Shown here piece after piece: positions 1-9,897 of a DNA stretch of 64,000 nucleotides. This DNA comes from an uncultured Burkholderiales bacterium. GTDB lineage: Bacteria; Pseudomonadota; Gammaproteobacteria; Burkholderiales; Burkholderiaceae_C. The DNA is taken from contig CAIZHQ010000025.1 of the NCBI GenBank assembly GCA_903932865.1, forward strand, positions 1-64,000, in the 5' to 3' direction. Below the pieces are notes generated by a model that searched no databases, was not told the origin of the DNA, and worked only from the letters and a program-made list of their open reading frames with translations. Every line of letters begins with the position of its first letter. Position 1 is the stretch's first letter. Made by a program: the position numbers and the translations under genes.

Positions 1-1176
1 ATCCCCAAAGCGGTCTATGCCGACTGGGACGCCAAAGTGGCCGGAAAAGCCCGCGAAGCCAAGTGGAACAAGGCCTTTGCCGCTTACAAAGCCGCCCATC
101 CGGCGCTGGCCAAAGAGTTTGTGCGCCGCATGAAGGGCGACCTGCCCAAGAACTTCAACCAAGTGGCGTTTGACGCCGTCGTGGCCGCCCACACCAAAGG
201 CGAGACCGTGGCCAGCCGCAAGGCCAGCCAGCTGGCGCTGGAAGCCTTCACCGCCGCCTTGCCCGAAATGCTGGGCGGCTCGGCCGACTTGACCGGCTCG
301 AATCTGACCAACACCAAGAGCACCCCTGCTTTCCGCGTGGACTTGGCCGGTGACGTGGTGAAGACGGCTGAAGGCCAGATCGGTCGCCATATCAACTACG
401 GCGTGCGCGAATTCGGCATGGCCGCCATCATGAACGGCGTGGCCCTGCACGGCGGCTACATCCCCTACGGCGGCACCTTCCTCACTTTCTCTGACTACTC
501 GCGCAACGCCATCCGCATGGCCGCGCTGATGAAGCAGCGCGTGATCCATGTGTTCACGCACGACTCCATCGGCTTGGGCGAAGACGGCCCGACCCACCAG
601 TCCATCGAGCACGCTGCCAGCCTGCGCCTGATCCCCGGTCTGGATGTGTGGCGCCCTGCCGACACGGCCGAAACCACCGTGGCCTGGGCCGTTGCTTTGC
701 AAAACGCGCACCGCCCCTCGGCCCTGCTGCTCAGCCGCCAGAACCTGACTTACTCGCCCAAGAGCGATCTGGGCGACATCAGCCGCGGCGCTTATGTGCT
801 GGCAGAGCCGAGCGAAGTGGGCATGAAGAAGACCCACGGCGTGATCATCGCCACCGGCTCTGAGGTGCAACTGGCCATGGCCGCACAAAAGCTGCTGGCC
901 GAACGCAAGATCGGTGTGCGCGTGGTCTCCATGCCCAGCACCAATGTGTTTGACCGCCAAGACACCGAATACAAACAAAGCGTGCTGCCTGAAGGCTTGC
1001 CCCGCGTGGCGGTCGAAATGGGCGCCACCGACGGCTGGTGGAAATACGGCTGCGCCGCCGTGGTCGGCATCGACACCTACGGCGAGTCGGCCCCGGCCCC
1101 GGTGCTGTTCAAACACTTCGGCTTTACCGCCGAAAATGTGGCCGACACGGTCCACGCTGCGCTGCTCAAGGCCTGA
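1..1176 (+). CDS. tkt: Transketolase, C-terminal part (5' end outside window)
   Basis: Frame open from base 1 (IPKAVYADWDAKVAGK...); motifs LGGSADLTGSNLT, GVREFGMAAIMNG, THDSIGLGEDGPTHQSIEH are transketolase. Confidence 0.97.
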   Translation: MPKAVYADWDAKVAGKAREAKWNKAFAAYKAAHPALAKEFVRRMKGDLPKNFNQVAFDAVVAAHTKGETVASRKASQLALEAFTAALPEMLGGSADLTGSNLTNTKSTPAFRVDLAGDVVKTAEGQIGRHINYGVREFGMAAIMNGVALHGGYIPYGGTFLTFSDYSRNAIRMAALMKQRVIHVFTHDSIGLGEDGPTHQSIEHAASLRLIPGLDVWRPADTAETTVAWAVALQNAHRPSALLLSRQNLTYSPKSDLGDISRGAYVLAEPSEVGMKKTHGVIIATGSEVQLAMAAQKLLAERKIGVRVVSMPSTNVFDRQDTEYKQSVLPEGLPRVAVEMGATDGWWKYGCAAVVGIDTYGESAPAPVLFKHFGFTAENVADTVHAALLKA

Positions 1177-1318
1177 ACAGGCCCGCCGGATGAACCCCTT
1201 CAGCGCCATGGGTTTGCCCCAGCGCTGAGGCTCCGTTCAGGAATCAGCCCCATGCAAGGGTGTTGGTTTCCAATCCGGTTACGTCACCGATTCGTAACTT
1301 TCATCTGAGGCTCTCACC

Positions 1319-2326
1319 ATGACCATCAAGTTGGGCATCAACGGATTCGGCCGCATCGGCCGCCTGGCGCTGCGCGCCGCCCTCAAGCACGGTTTCAATG
1401 ACATCCAAATTTTGGGCATCAACGACCCCAAGCCCGCTGACTACCTGGCCTACATGCTCAAGTACGACAGCGTCCACGGCCGCTTTGATGGCACGGTGGA
1501 CTTCACGGAAGACACCCTGATCGTCAATGGCAAAAAGATCAAACTCTCGCACGAGCGCGATGCGCACAACCTGCGCTGGGGTCAGATGGGCGTGGACACG
1601 GTGCTCGAGTGCACAGGTCACTACCTGACCGAACCCACCAGCCAGATGCACATCGCCGCTGGTGCCAAGAAGGTCGTGATCTCGGCCCCGTCCAAAGACA
1701 CCATCCCCATGTTCGTTTATGGCGTGAACCACAAAAAATACGCAGGCGAAGCCATCGTGTCGAATGCGTCATGCACCACCAACTGCCTGGCCCCCGTGGT
1801 CAAAGTGCTGAACGACAAATGGGGCATCAAGCGCGGCCTGATGACCACCGTGCACGCTGCGACTGCCAGCCAGATGACCGTGGACAGCTCATCGCGCAAA
1901 GACTGGCGCGGTGGCCGCGGCATTTTGGAAAACATCATCCCCAGCAGCACCGGTGCGGCCAAGGCCGTGGGCGTGGTGATCCCCGAGATCAAGGGCAAGA
2001 TCACCGGGATGGCGTTCCGTGTGCCCACGTCGGACGTGTCGGTGATTGACCTGACGGTGGAACTGAACAGCGACGCCAGCTATGCGGACATTTGCGCCGA
2101 GATGAAAGCGCAAAGCGAAGGGGCGCTACTGGGCGTGCTGGGCTACACCGACGAAAAAGTGGTCTCCACCGACTTCCGTGGTGAGTCCTGCGCCAGCGTG
2201 TTCGATGCGACTGCCGGCATTGCGCTGGACAAGCGCTTCGTCAAAATCGTCGCCTGGTACGACAACGAATGGGGTTATGCCAAACAGTGCCTGGAGATGG
2301 TGCGGGTGGTGGCCAAGAAGAAGTGA
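1319..2326 (+). CDS. gap: Type I glyceraldehyde-3-phosphate dehydrogenase (copy 1)
   Basis: [22 protein letters not shown] active site, WYDNEWGYA. Confidence 0.97.
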   Translation: MTIKLGINGFGRIGRLALRAALKHGFNDIQILGINDPKPADYLAYMLKYDSVHGRFDGTVDFTEDTLIVNGKKIKLSHERDAHNLRWGQMGVDTVLECTGHYLTEPTSQMHIAAGAKKVVISAPSKDTIPMFVYGVNHKKYAGEAIVSNASCTTNCLAPVVKVLNDKWGIKRGLMTTVHAATASQMTVDSSSRKDWRGGRGILENIIPSSTGAAKAVGVVIPEIKGKITGMAFRVPTSDVSVIDLTVELNSDASYADICAEMKAQSEGALLGVLGYTDEKVVSTDFRGESCASVFDATAGIALDKRFVKIVAWYDNEWGYAKQCLEMVRVVAKKK

Positions 2327-2360
2327 GGTTTGGCTGAGCCGGTCGCAGGTGCCTGCGGCA

Positions 2361-2442
2361 GACTCAGATGCCGATGCCCCGCCAGGGCTCAGAGGCGCTT
2401 CGCTTTGCCACATCGCCCAGGCGGAGCAACGGCATCTGAGTC
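2361..2442 (+). other. Long imperfect hairpin in gap 3' region
   Basis: Outer arms GACTCAGATGCCG (2361-2373) / CGGCATCTGAGTC (2430-2442), perfect 13 bp; inner arms CCGCCAGGGC (2379-2388) / GCCCAGGCGG (2415-2424), one mismatch; symmetric 5-nt internal loop. Confidence 0.75.
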
Positions 2443-2457
2443 ATGGTGTTTCTGCTC

Positions 2458-2479
2458 AAAGCGCATTCGGGCGCTTTTA
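2458..2479 (+). terminator. Probable intrinsic terminator downstream of gap
   Basis: AAAGCGC-ATTCGG-GCGCTTTTAT stem-loop with short T tract. Confidence 0.5.
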
Positions 2480-2621
2480 TATTTGAAACCGCTCTCTTAC
2501 CATCAATTTGGCCCGATCACTTTGGAGTGTTGGCTTGTGGGTCTGCGGCGCAGAGTGCGGTGATGACGAGGGTGCGGGTTGGGTGGGACTATGGGCGGTC
2601 GGAGTGATACTGGCGTGAACT

Positions 2622-2891
2622 TCAGCGGTGCGTCGCAACTTTGGGCGTCCGTTGTAACGGCACCTGAGAATTCGTCGCCTGAAGGCGCTCGGCCAGCCAG
2701 ACCTTGATCACGGACTGCCTCGTCACCCCCAGTTTGCTGGCTTCGCGGTCCAGCGAGTCAACCATCCATGTTGGGAAATCAACATTCACCCGCTTGTGCT
2801 CCTGCAGCACGCGCCTGGCTTTGGAGATGTCCAAAGAAGCTGTGATGTCGGCACCATCATCAAACTGTTGCTCGAACTTTTTAGCTTTCAT
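2622..2891 (-). CDS. brnA: BrnA-like antitoxin (CopG/RHH-type)
   Basis: KRVNVDFPTWMVDSLDREASKLGVTRQSVIKVWLAERL RHH signature; start overlaps end of the brnT frame. Confidence 0.85.
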   Translation of the reverse strand: MKAKKFEQQFDDGADITASLDISKARRVLQEHKRVNVDFPTWMVDSLDREASKLGVTRQSVIKVWLAERLQATNSQVPLQRTPKVATHR

Positions 2892-3144
2892 AAAGTACCA
2901 CCTCTTCTGTGCGTGCGCGACGCACTGATATCAATCGGATATTGGCTCCCCGGTAGGTGATAACTGCCGACCAATGCTTCCCATCCATGACGCCAATCAC
3001 CAGATAACGCGGTTCGTCATCTGTTTATGCCGGAATTTCCAACAACATCGGATCGTTCCAGAGCACCTGAGCTTGGACGAAATCAACGCCATGCTTGGTG
3101 CGATTGGCATCACTTTTCGCGGTATCAAACTCAAAGGACATCAT
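2881..3144 (-). pseudogene. brnT: BrnT-family toxin with in-frame TAA
   Basis: Same frame reads MMSFEFDTAKSDANRTKHGVDFVQAQVLWNDPMLLEIPA-*-TDDEPRYLVIGVMDGKHWSAVITYRGANIRLISVRRARTEEVVLYES*; stop at 3025-3027 only. Confidence 0.85.
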
Positions 3145-3302
3145 GGTATAGAAAATATACCTTAATTGGCATCCGCGTGCAAATCGACGTGAGCTTGTGT
3201 CTCTCACCAGTTCCTGTGCACTCAACGCTTTTCAGATGCACGCAACTGCAGCGAACAACATAAAACCAAGCCTCGCACCCACACGCAATCAGGTGAAAAG
3301 CC

Positions 3303-3590
3303 TCAACGCGCCGCCCGAATCCAATCCGCCGCCTTCTCCGCGATCATGATCGTCGGTGCGTTGGTGTTGCCGCTCACGATGCGCGGCATGACCGACGCGT
3401 CCACCACGCGCAGGCCCGGCACACCGTGCACGCGCAGTTGCGCGTCCACCACCGCCATGCCGTCTTGCCCCATGCGGCAGGTGCCCACCGGGTGGTAAAC
3501 CGTGTCGGCGTTTTGGCGAATCCAGTGTTCGAGTTGTTCGTCGCTGCGCGCATCGGCAGACGCTGCCCACTCTTTGCCATACGCAGCCAA
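3303..3590 (-). pseudogene. C-terminal fragment of GMC oxidoreductase
   Basis: 95-aa ORF matching the C-terminus of the 4735-6363 product ([38 protein letters not shown]...), lacking the FAD N-terminus. Confidence 0.85.
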
Positions 3591-3632
3591 GGCGGGTTGG
3601 GCCAGGATGCGCTGGGCTTGGCGAACCCCGTC
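3314..3632. repeat. Direct duplication, copy A (3' end of GMC oxidoreductase gene)
   Basis: Nearly identical to 4785-5103 by eye (about a dozen substitutions, no indels seen). Confidence 0.9.
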
Positions 3633-3861
3633 ACGCGACCGACTGGCTTGCTGCGGTCCGGATGCGTCGGGTTATGAGCTTCTCCACACCTAGTGCCACC
3701 AAGAAGCCGCCTCCAGTGCAGGCGATTGCTTCGGCGCTCCAATTCAACATGAAAAGTCCAACCGCACTTGAAACGACGCCAATTAGCACGTAAAGCCAAA
3801 GCAACCAGACCGGTTGAAGCCGAAGGTCTCGCACAAGTAGTTGATCGTGTTTGGAGAGCAT
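3631..3861 (-). CDS. Small membrane protein whose 3' end touches the duplication junction
   Basis: Two hydrophobic stretches ([36 protein letters not shown]). Confidence 0.4.
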   Translation of the reverse strand: MLSKHDQLLVRDLRLQPVWLLWLYVLIGVVSSAVGLFMLNWSAEAIACTGGGFLVALGVEKLITRRIRTAASQSVA

Positions 3862-3936
3862 GAGAGGGCAAAGTTGGTTAGTTCATGCGGCCCAAGTCGT
3901 TGGAATATCGGCGCTTGGGGTGAGGGTGCTAAGCGC

Positions 3937-4284
3937 TTATGCGGCAACACGCTTGGTTGTGGCTTGCTTGGTGTGGCTCGTCAAATCACCGGTTGCCCGA
4001 GGCCTGCGAACCAGCCTGATCTCCAACTTGCACCCCAAGGCATCGGCGTACTTGGTCAGCGTTGCCAGCGATGGCGAGTGCTTGCCACTGCCAGATTCCA
4101 TACGAGCCACGGCAGATTGGGTAGTACCGATTTTTTCAGCCACCTGAGCTTGGGTGAGACCTTGAGACGAGCGGGCCTTCAAGAACTCATCCAACAGAGA
4201 AAATTCATCGCTCAGCTTGTCAAACTCTGCTTTGACAGCGGCATCGGCCAGTGCCTTGGCACGCAGTTGTTTATGCGTCAACAT
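3937..4284 (-). CDS. XRE-family antitoxin
   Basis: HTH GLTQAQVAEKIGTTQSAVARMESGSGKHSPSLATLTKYADALG; overlaps upstream toxin gene. Confidence 0.85.
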   Translation of the reverse strand: MLTHKQLRAKALADAAVKAEFDKLSDEFSLLDEFLKARSSQGLTQAQVAEKIGTTQSAVARMESGSGKHSPSLATLTKYADALGCKLEIRLVRRPRATGDLTSHTKQATTKRVAA

Positions 4285-4603
4285 CTTTCCACTCCTTCAT
4301 TCGCTTGCGTGCAAGCGCCAATTCTTTGGGCGGTGTTTTGTCGGTCTTCTTTACGAACTGATGGAGCATGACAATCTTGCGCTCCACCACCGTGCAGAAA
4401 AAAACGCGAACAATACCTTCGCGGGACTTCAACCGCAGCTCAAAGAGTCCCGAGTTCATGGCCCGCGTGTGCGGCATCCCCAAATTCGGGCCAAACTCCA
4501 TCATGCGATCCGTGCAATGAAAGTACCTTGCCAAGATGTCGGGCGGTAAAGCCAGCACATCAGCCTGCAACTTTTCATCGTGATACAAGATGCCCCACTT
4601 CAT
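4271..4603 (-). CDS. RelE/HigB-like (phage Gp49-type) toxin
   Basis: MKWGILYHDEKLQADVLALPPDILARYF...GLFELRLKSREGIVRVFFCTVVERKIVMLHQFVKKTDKTPPKELALARKRMKEWK. Confidence 0.85.
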   Translation of the reverse strand: MKWGILYHDEKLQADVLALPPDILARYFHCTDRMMEFGPNLGMPHTRAMNSGLFELRLKSREGIVRVFFCTVVERKIVMLHQFVKKTDKTPPKELALARKRMKEWKDVDA

Positions 4604-4734
4604 AAGATAAATATAGCATGTTTGAGATAATTTGTCGCTGAACTTTGCTGACGACACAAGCAGAAAAAAGCTCGGGAGAACTGAACGAGTGACTGCATCA
4701 TCGGTTGAGGGCAATCTTGCGCAAGCACAAGAAG

Positions 4735-6363
4735 CTACCCAGGAAAAGCCACAAGATCCCTAGAAGGGATTGATGTCTGGCTGCCCCGAATCCAATCCGC
4801 CGCCTTCTCCGCAATCATGATCGTCGGCGCGTTGGTGTTGCCGCTCACGATGCGCGGCATGACCGACGCGTCGACCACGCGCAGGCCGGGCACACCGTGC
4901 ACGCGCAACTGCGCGTCCACCACCGCCATGTTGTCTTGGCCCATGCGGCAGGTGCCCACCGGGTGGTAGACCGTGTCGGCGTTTTGGCGAATCCAGTGTT
5001 CGAGTTGTTCGTCGCTGTGCGCATCGGCAGACGCTGCCCACTCTTTGCCATACGCGGCCAAGGCGGGTTGGGCCAGGATGCGCTGGGCTTGGCGAACCCC
5101 GTCGCGCAAGCGTTGCAGATCTCGTGGGTCGCTCAAAAACTGGGGGTCAATTAGCGGTGCGCTGTTCGGGTGGGGGTCGGCCAATTGCACTCGGCCTCGG
5201 CTGTCGGGTTGCAGCAAACACACGTGCAAAGAGTAGCCATGCCCCAACGTGAGTTGGCGGCCGTGGTCCACCAGTTTGGCGACGACAAAGTGCAGTTGAA
5301 TGTCCGGGTTCGCCTCGTCAGGTCGGCTTTTGTAAAAGGCACCGCCTTCTGCGAAATTGGTGGTGAGCGGCCCTGTTCGATGCTGCCGCCAGGCCCACAG
5401 GGCTTGCAAGGTCTGCCATGTACCCCGCAGTGACACCCCGATCAAATCGGTTTGCCCCGGCGCATCGGCCACCAGCACTGCGTCCGGATGGTCGTGCAGG
5501 TTTTCGCCTACGCCGGGCAAGTCGCGCAGCACCGCGATGCCCAGGCTTTGCAAATGCGCGGCAGGCCCGATGCCTGAGCGCATGAGGATGGCGGGGGACT
5601 GGAAAGCGCCTGCGCTCAAAATGATTTCGCGCCGAGCCGTCACGGTCTGGGCCTGGCCGCCCTGCACGGTGTGCACCTGCCGCGCCACGCCGTCCACCAA
5701 GCCAATGCGGTCCACCGTCACGCCGGTCATGACGTGCAAGTTGGGGCGGCCCCGGTTGGGCGTGAGGTAGGCCTTGGCGGCGCTGAAGCGCTCGCCCGCC
5801 TTTTGCGTGACTTGGTACAGGCCCACGCCTTCTTGTGTGGGGCCGTTGAAGTCGGTGGTAAGCGGCAAGCCCGCTTGCACACCCGCCTCCACAAAACGCT
5901 TGGCAAACGCATTGGGGCTTTGCAGATCGGCCACGTTCAAGGGGCCGTTTTGGCCATGCCACTCGTTGTGGATGCGCTCGTTGTGCTCGGCCTTCAAAAA
6001 GTAGGGCAAGACCTCGGCCCAAGACCACCCCGAACAACCTTGTTCAGACCAGTGGTCGTAATCGGCCTGTTGGCCCCGGATGTAGGCCATCGCATTTGTG
6101 GAGCTGGAGCCCCCCAAGGTGCGCCCACGCGGCTGAAAACCAATGCGGCCGTTCAAGCCGGGCTGCGGCACGGTGCTCAGGCCTTGCGAGACGATTTCGG
6201 TGCGCGCCATGAGGGCGATGCCCGCGGGGCAGTGGATCAACGCGCTGGTGTCGGGCGGTCCAGCTTCGATCAGGGCCACCTGCACAGCAGGGTCTTCGCT
6301 CAGGCGACTGGCCAGCACACAACCGGCCGAGCCACCCCCTACGATCACGTAGTCAAAGTCCAT
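4735..6363 (-). CDS. GMC-family FAD alcohol/choline dehydrogenase (AlkJ/BetA-like)
   Basis: [34 protein letters not shown], divergent from alkB. Confidence 0.9.
   Translation of the reverse strand: MDFDYVIVGGGSAGCVLASRLSEDPAVQVALIEAGPPDTSALIHCPAGIALMARTEIVSQGLSTVPQPGLNGRIGFQPRGRTLGGSSSTNAMAYIRGQQADYDHWSEQGCSGWSWAEVLPYFLKAEHNERIHNEWHGQNGPLNVADLQSPNAFAKRFVEAGVQAGLPLTTDFNGPTQEGVGLYQVTQKAGERFSAAKAYLTPNRGRPNLHVMTGVTVDRIGLVDGVARQVHTVQGGQAQTVTARREIILSAGAFQSPAILMRSGIGPAAHLQSLGIAVLRDLPGVGENLHDHPDAVLVADAPGQTDLIGVSLRGTWQTLQALWAWRQHRTGPLTTNFAEGGAFYKSRPDEANPDIQLHFVVAKLVDHGRQLTLGHGYSLHVCLLQPDSRGRVQLADPHPNSAPLIDPQFLSDPRDLQRLRDGVRQAQRILAQPALAAYGKEWAASADAHSDEQLEHWIRQNADTVYHPVGTCRMGQDNMAVVDAQLRVHGVPGLRVVDASVMPRIVSGNTNAPTIMIAEKAADWIRGSQTSIPSRDLVAFPG
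4785..5103. repeat. Direct duplication, copy B (inside the full-length GMC oxidoreductase)
   Basis: See copy A at 3314-3632. Confidence 0.9.
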
Positions 6364-6578
6364 GAGATCCCCCCGTTCAAATGTTTTGTGCGTCCAATAT
6401 AAGGGCTCCAGCGTTTCGCGGCGTGTCTTGTCTGCATCAGGGTTTTTCCCAGCAAACCCCTCGTCATGGTGACATCTTGTTGGCCCAAACACCCCTCACA
6501 ATGGCACCAGATTTGGAGGCAAGTTATGCGGACCGTCGTTGAGTTTATTGGCCCAAAACGCCTCAGCAGGCCTCAGCC

Positions 6579-7730
6579 GTGAACAGTCAAAGCATCCCAC
6601 TCGAAGAGGCTTGGCAAGACAAGCGCTGGTGGTGGCTGCTCAGCCCCGCCATCCCGCTGGCTTTCACGGGCTCATTGCTGGCCTTCGTCTGGAAAGGCCA
6701 ATGGGGGTGCATGCTGCTGGCCCCGCTGGTCATCCATGTGTTGTTGCCGGTGCTCGACCGCGTGTTGGGCGAGGACTTCAGCAACCCACCCGAATCGGCG
6801 GTGGCGCAACTCGAACAGGATGTGTTTTACCGCGCCATGGTGTGGGCCTATGTGCCCCTGCAAATGATCGGCACGGTGTTGGGCGCTTGGATTGCGGCGA
6901 CTCAGCCACTGCCCTGGTTTGGATATGCCGCCTTGGTGTTGACGGTGGGGGCCATCAACGGTATTGGCATCGGCACCGCGCATGAACTGGGCCACAAAAA
7001 GGAGGCGGTGGACCGGTGGCTGTCCAAGATTGCTTTGGCCCCCAGTGCATATGGTCACTTTTTTGTGGAACACAACCGGGGCCACCACAAACGCGTGGCC
7101 ACACCCGAAGACCCGGCGAGTGCGCGCATGGGCGAGAGCTTCTGGGCTTTTTTGCCACGTTCTGTGTGGGGCAGCTGGCAATCGGCCTGGGCGCTGGAGC
7201 AAGAACGTTTGAACCAACAAGGCATGCGCGTTTGGCACCCCCAAAACCACAACCTCCAAGCATGGAGCTTGAGCTTGCTGCTTTTCGGCGCTCTGGTGTC
7301 GTGGCTGGGTTGGGCTGTGTTGCCCTTTTTGGTTTTACAAAGTGTCTACGCGGCCTCCATGCTGGAGGTGGTGAACTACGTGGAGCATTACGGTTTGCTG
7401 CGACAACGTGATGCGTCCGGGCGCTACGTGCGTTGCGAGCCCGAGCACTCTTGGAACAGCAACCACTTGGTGGGCAACCTCTTGCTGTACCAGCTGCAAA
7501 GGCATTCAGACCACCACGCCCACCCCAGTCGGCGCTACCAGGCGCTGCGGCATTTCGAGTCTGCACCGCAATTGCCCGCAGGTTACGCCACCATGATCAC
7601 GGTGGCGTATCTGCCGCCTCTGTGGTTTGCTTGGATGGACTCGCGCGTGATGGCCCACTATGGCCGAGACCTGCGCTTGGTGAATGTGCAAGCGTCGGCC
7701 CGACTCAAACTCATGCAACGCTGGGGCTGA
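6579..7730 (+). CDS. alkB: Alkane 1-monooxygenase (AlkB-type membrane di-iron)
   Basis: His boxes HELGHK, EHNRGHH, NYVEHYGL, LQRHSDHHAHP; multiple TM segments; GTG start. Confidence 0.9.
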   Translation: MNSQSIPLEEAWQDKRWWWLLSPAIPLAFTGSLLAFVWKGQWGCMLLAPLVIHVLLPVLDRVLGEDFSNPPESAVAQLEQDVFYRAMVWAYVPLQMIGTVLGAWIAATQPLPWFGYAALVLTVGAINGIGIGTAHELGHKKEAVDRWLSKIALAPSAYGHFFVEHNRGHHKRVATPEDPASARMGESFWAFLPRSVWGSWQSAWALEQERLNQQGMRVWHPQNHNLQAWSLSLLLFGALVSWLGWAVLPFLVLQSVYAASMLEVVNYVEHYGLLRQRDASGRYVRCEPEHSWNSNHLVGNLLLYQLQRHSDHHAHPSRRYQALRHFESAPQLPAGYATMITVAYLPPLWFAWMDSRVMAHYGRDLRLVNVQASARLKLMQRWG

Positions 7731-7760
7731 TCGCTGCTCCTGATCCAGTTTTGGGGGCCG

Positions 7761-8573
7761 TCATTTCTCCACAAAAGCCAGCACCGCCTCCAGCATGCAC
7801 CGCACATGCGGCTGCACCCCCGCAGCCACCACGGGCAAATAGTCAAAGGGCCAGCTTTCTTGCATGTAGCTGCTTTGCGTCATCTCCAGCTGCACCGCGT
7901 GCACGCCTTGCGCTGGGTTGCCGTATTGGCGGGTGATGTGCCCGCCTTTGAAGCGGCCGTTGAGTACGGCCGTGTAGCCGGTGGCTTGCTGGCCAATGGC
8001 CAGCAGCTGTTCGGCCAAGGATGGTTCGCAACTGGCGCCGTTGGCCGTGCCCAGATTCAGGTCGGGCAATTTGCCTTCGAAAAATCGGGGTAATACCGAG
8101 CGGATCGAGTGCGCGTCCCACAAGGCGGCCACGCCATGAACGGCTTTGAGACGGGCCAACTCTTGTGCCAGTTGCGCGTGGTACGGCTGCCAGATGGCGT
8201 CGCGCCGTTGGGAGATTTCAGCCTCGTCCGGCACATCAGCTGCATCGCGATACAGCGGCTGGTCGTCAAACAAGTCCACCGGGCACAGGCCGGTCACGCT
8301 TTGCCCAGGGTACAGGCTGGCACCATCGGGCGGGCGGTTCAGGTCAATCACAAAGCGTGAATGCGTGGCCACCAGCACCGAGGCCCCCAGTGCATCGGCA
8401 AAGTCATACAGCCGCTCCAGGTGCCAGTCGGTGTCGGGCACGCGCCGGGCTTCGTCGGTCAGGCGTGCGGCCAATGCAGGCGGCACATGCGTGCCCACAT
8501 GCGGCATCGAAATCAGCAAAGGGCGCGAGCCCTGGCGAAAACGAAAAGGCGGTTCGGTGGTGTGAAAAGTCAT
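7761..8573 (-). CDS. hutG: N-formylglutamate deformylase
   Basis: [53 protein letters not shown]; position in hut cluster. Confidence 0.92.
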   Translation of the reverse strand: MTFHTTEPPFRFRQGSRPLLISMPHVGTHVPPALAARLTDEARRVPDTDWHLERLYDFADALGASVLVATHSRFVIDLNRPPDGASLYPGQSVTGLCPVDLFDDQPLYRDAADVPDEAEISQRRDAIWQPYHAQLAQELARLKAVHGVAALWDAHSIRSVLPRFFEGKLPDLNLGTANGASCEPSLAEQLLAIGQQATGYTAVLNGRFKGGHITRQYGNPAQGVHAVQLEMTQSSYMQESWPFDYLPVVAAGVQPHVRCMLEAVLAFVEK

Positions 8574-9880
8574 GGCTGAAGAGGTCTCAAGGGTGGATGT
8601 TCGGGCAAGGGGCGCATTCGGTGCAAGGCCATGCCATCGACCGCCAAGCGCCCCTGCCGCACCACGCTGCAGGCCGGGCGCTGGCCCAGCCAATAGGCGA
8701 GTTCTGCCACATCGCCTAAAGGCCACAGCACAAAATGGGCGGGGCAACCGACCGCAATGCGCCCGTGCGTGGCCTGCAAGCCCAGCGCCTGCGCGGCATG
8801 GCGCGTCACACCCGCCAAGGCCTCAGGCACTGTGAGTCGAAACAAGGTACACGCCATGTTGACCATCAGCAGCAAACTCAAGGCAGGGGACGTGCCCGGG
8901 TTGTGGTCGGTGGACACGGCCATGGGCACGCCCGCTGCGCGCAGTGCGGCAATCGGTGGCATGTGGGTGTCGCGCAGGGTGAAGTAAGCGCCGGGCAAAA
9001 GCACCGCCACGGTGCCCGCTTGCCGCATGGCGGCGATGCCTTCGGCGCTCAGGTGTTCGATGTGGTCGCACGACAGCGCGCCGAAACGTGCCGCCAGCGC
9101 CGAGCCGCCCATGTCCGACAACTGCTCGGCATGCAACTTGACCGGCAAGTCCAACGCTTGCGCCGCCTGAAAAACCTGCTCGGTCTGCGCCAGCGTGAAG
9201 CCGATGGTTTCGCAAAACACGTCCACCGCGTCCACCAGGCCTTCGGCCGCCAGCGCGGGCAGCATCTCTTCACACACGAGCCGGATGTAATCGTCACTGC
9301 GTCCGGCGTATTCGGGCGGCAGCGCGTGCGCCCCCAAAAACGTGGTGCGCACCGTCACGCCAAACACCTCGCCCAGACGACGGGCCACGCGCAGCTGTTT
9401 GCGTTCGTGCTCCAAGCTCAGGCCATAGCCCGATTTGATCTCGATGGCGCAAACGCCTTCGGCCAGCAAGGCTTGCAAACGGGGCACAGCGGCGTCGAAC
9501 AATTCTGCTTCGCTGGCCAGACGGGTGGCCTTGACGCTCGACACAATGCCGCCCCCGGCACGCGCCACCTCTTCGTAGCTGGCACCGGCCAGGCGCATGG
9601 CAAATTCGTTGGCGCGTTGGCCGCCATACACCAGGTGGGTGTGGCAGTCGACCAGGCCCGGGGTCACCAAGGCGCCTCGACCATCGCGCCGGGGCAGATG
9701 CCGGTAAGCATCTGGCAAATCGGCGTGCGCGCCCACCCAGGCAATGGCCCCTTGCTCGACCACGATGGCCGCGTCAGGCACGCCTGAAGCACCAGCGCCC
9801 AAGGCCTCAGGGGCCAGGTGCAGGGGGTGCCAGACGCCGTCGGCGCTGGGCAAGGCAGCCAAGTTGAAACCGTCGGTCAT
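8570..9880 (-). CDS. hutI: Imidazolonepropionase
   Basis: [53 protein letters not shown]. Confidence 0.95.
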   Translation of the reverse strand: MTDGFNLAALPSADGVWHPLHLAPEALGAGASGVPDAAIVVEQGAIAWVGAHADLPDAYRHLPRRDGRGALVTPGLVDCHTHLVYGGQRANEFAMRLAGASYEEVARAGGGIVSSVKATRLASEAELFDAAVPRLQALLAEGVCAIEIKSGYGLSLEHERKQLRVARRLGEVFGVTVRTTFLGAHALPPEYAGRSDDYIRLVCEEMLPALAAEGLVDAVDVFCETIGFTLAQTEQVFQAAQALDLPVKLHAEQLSDMGGSALAARFGALSCDHIEHLSAEGIAAMRQAGTVAVLLPGAYFTLRDTHMPPIAALRAAGVPMAVSTDHNPGTSPALSLLLMVNMACTLFRLTVPEALAGVTRHAAQALGLQATHGRIAVGCPAHFVLWPLGDVAELAYWLGQRPACSVVRQGRLAVDGMALHRMRPLPEHPPLRPLQP

Positions 9881-9897
9881 GGTCAGCCTCGCCGCAT

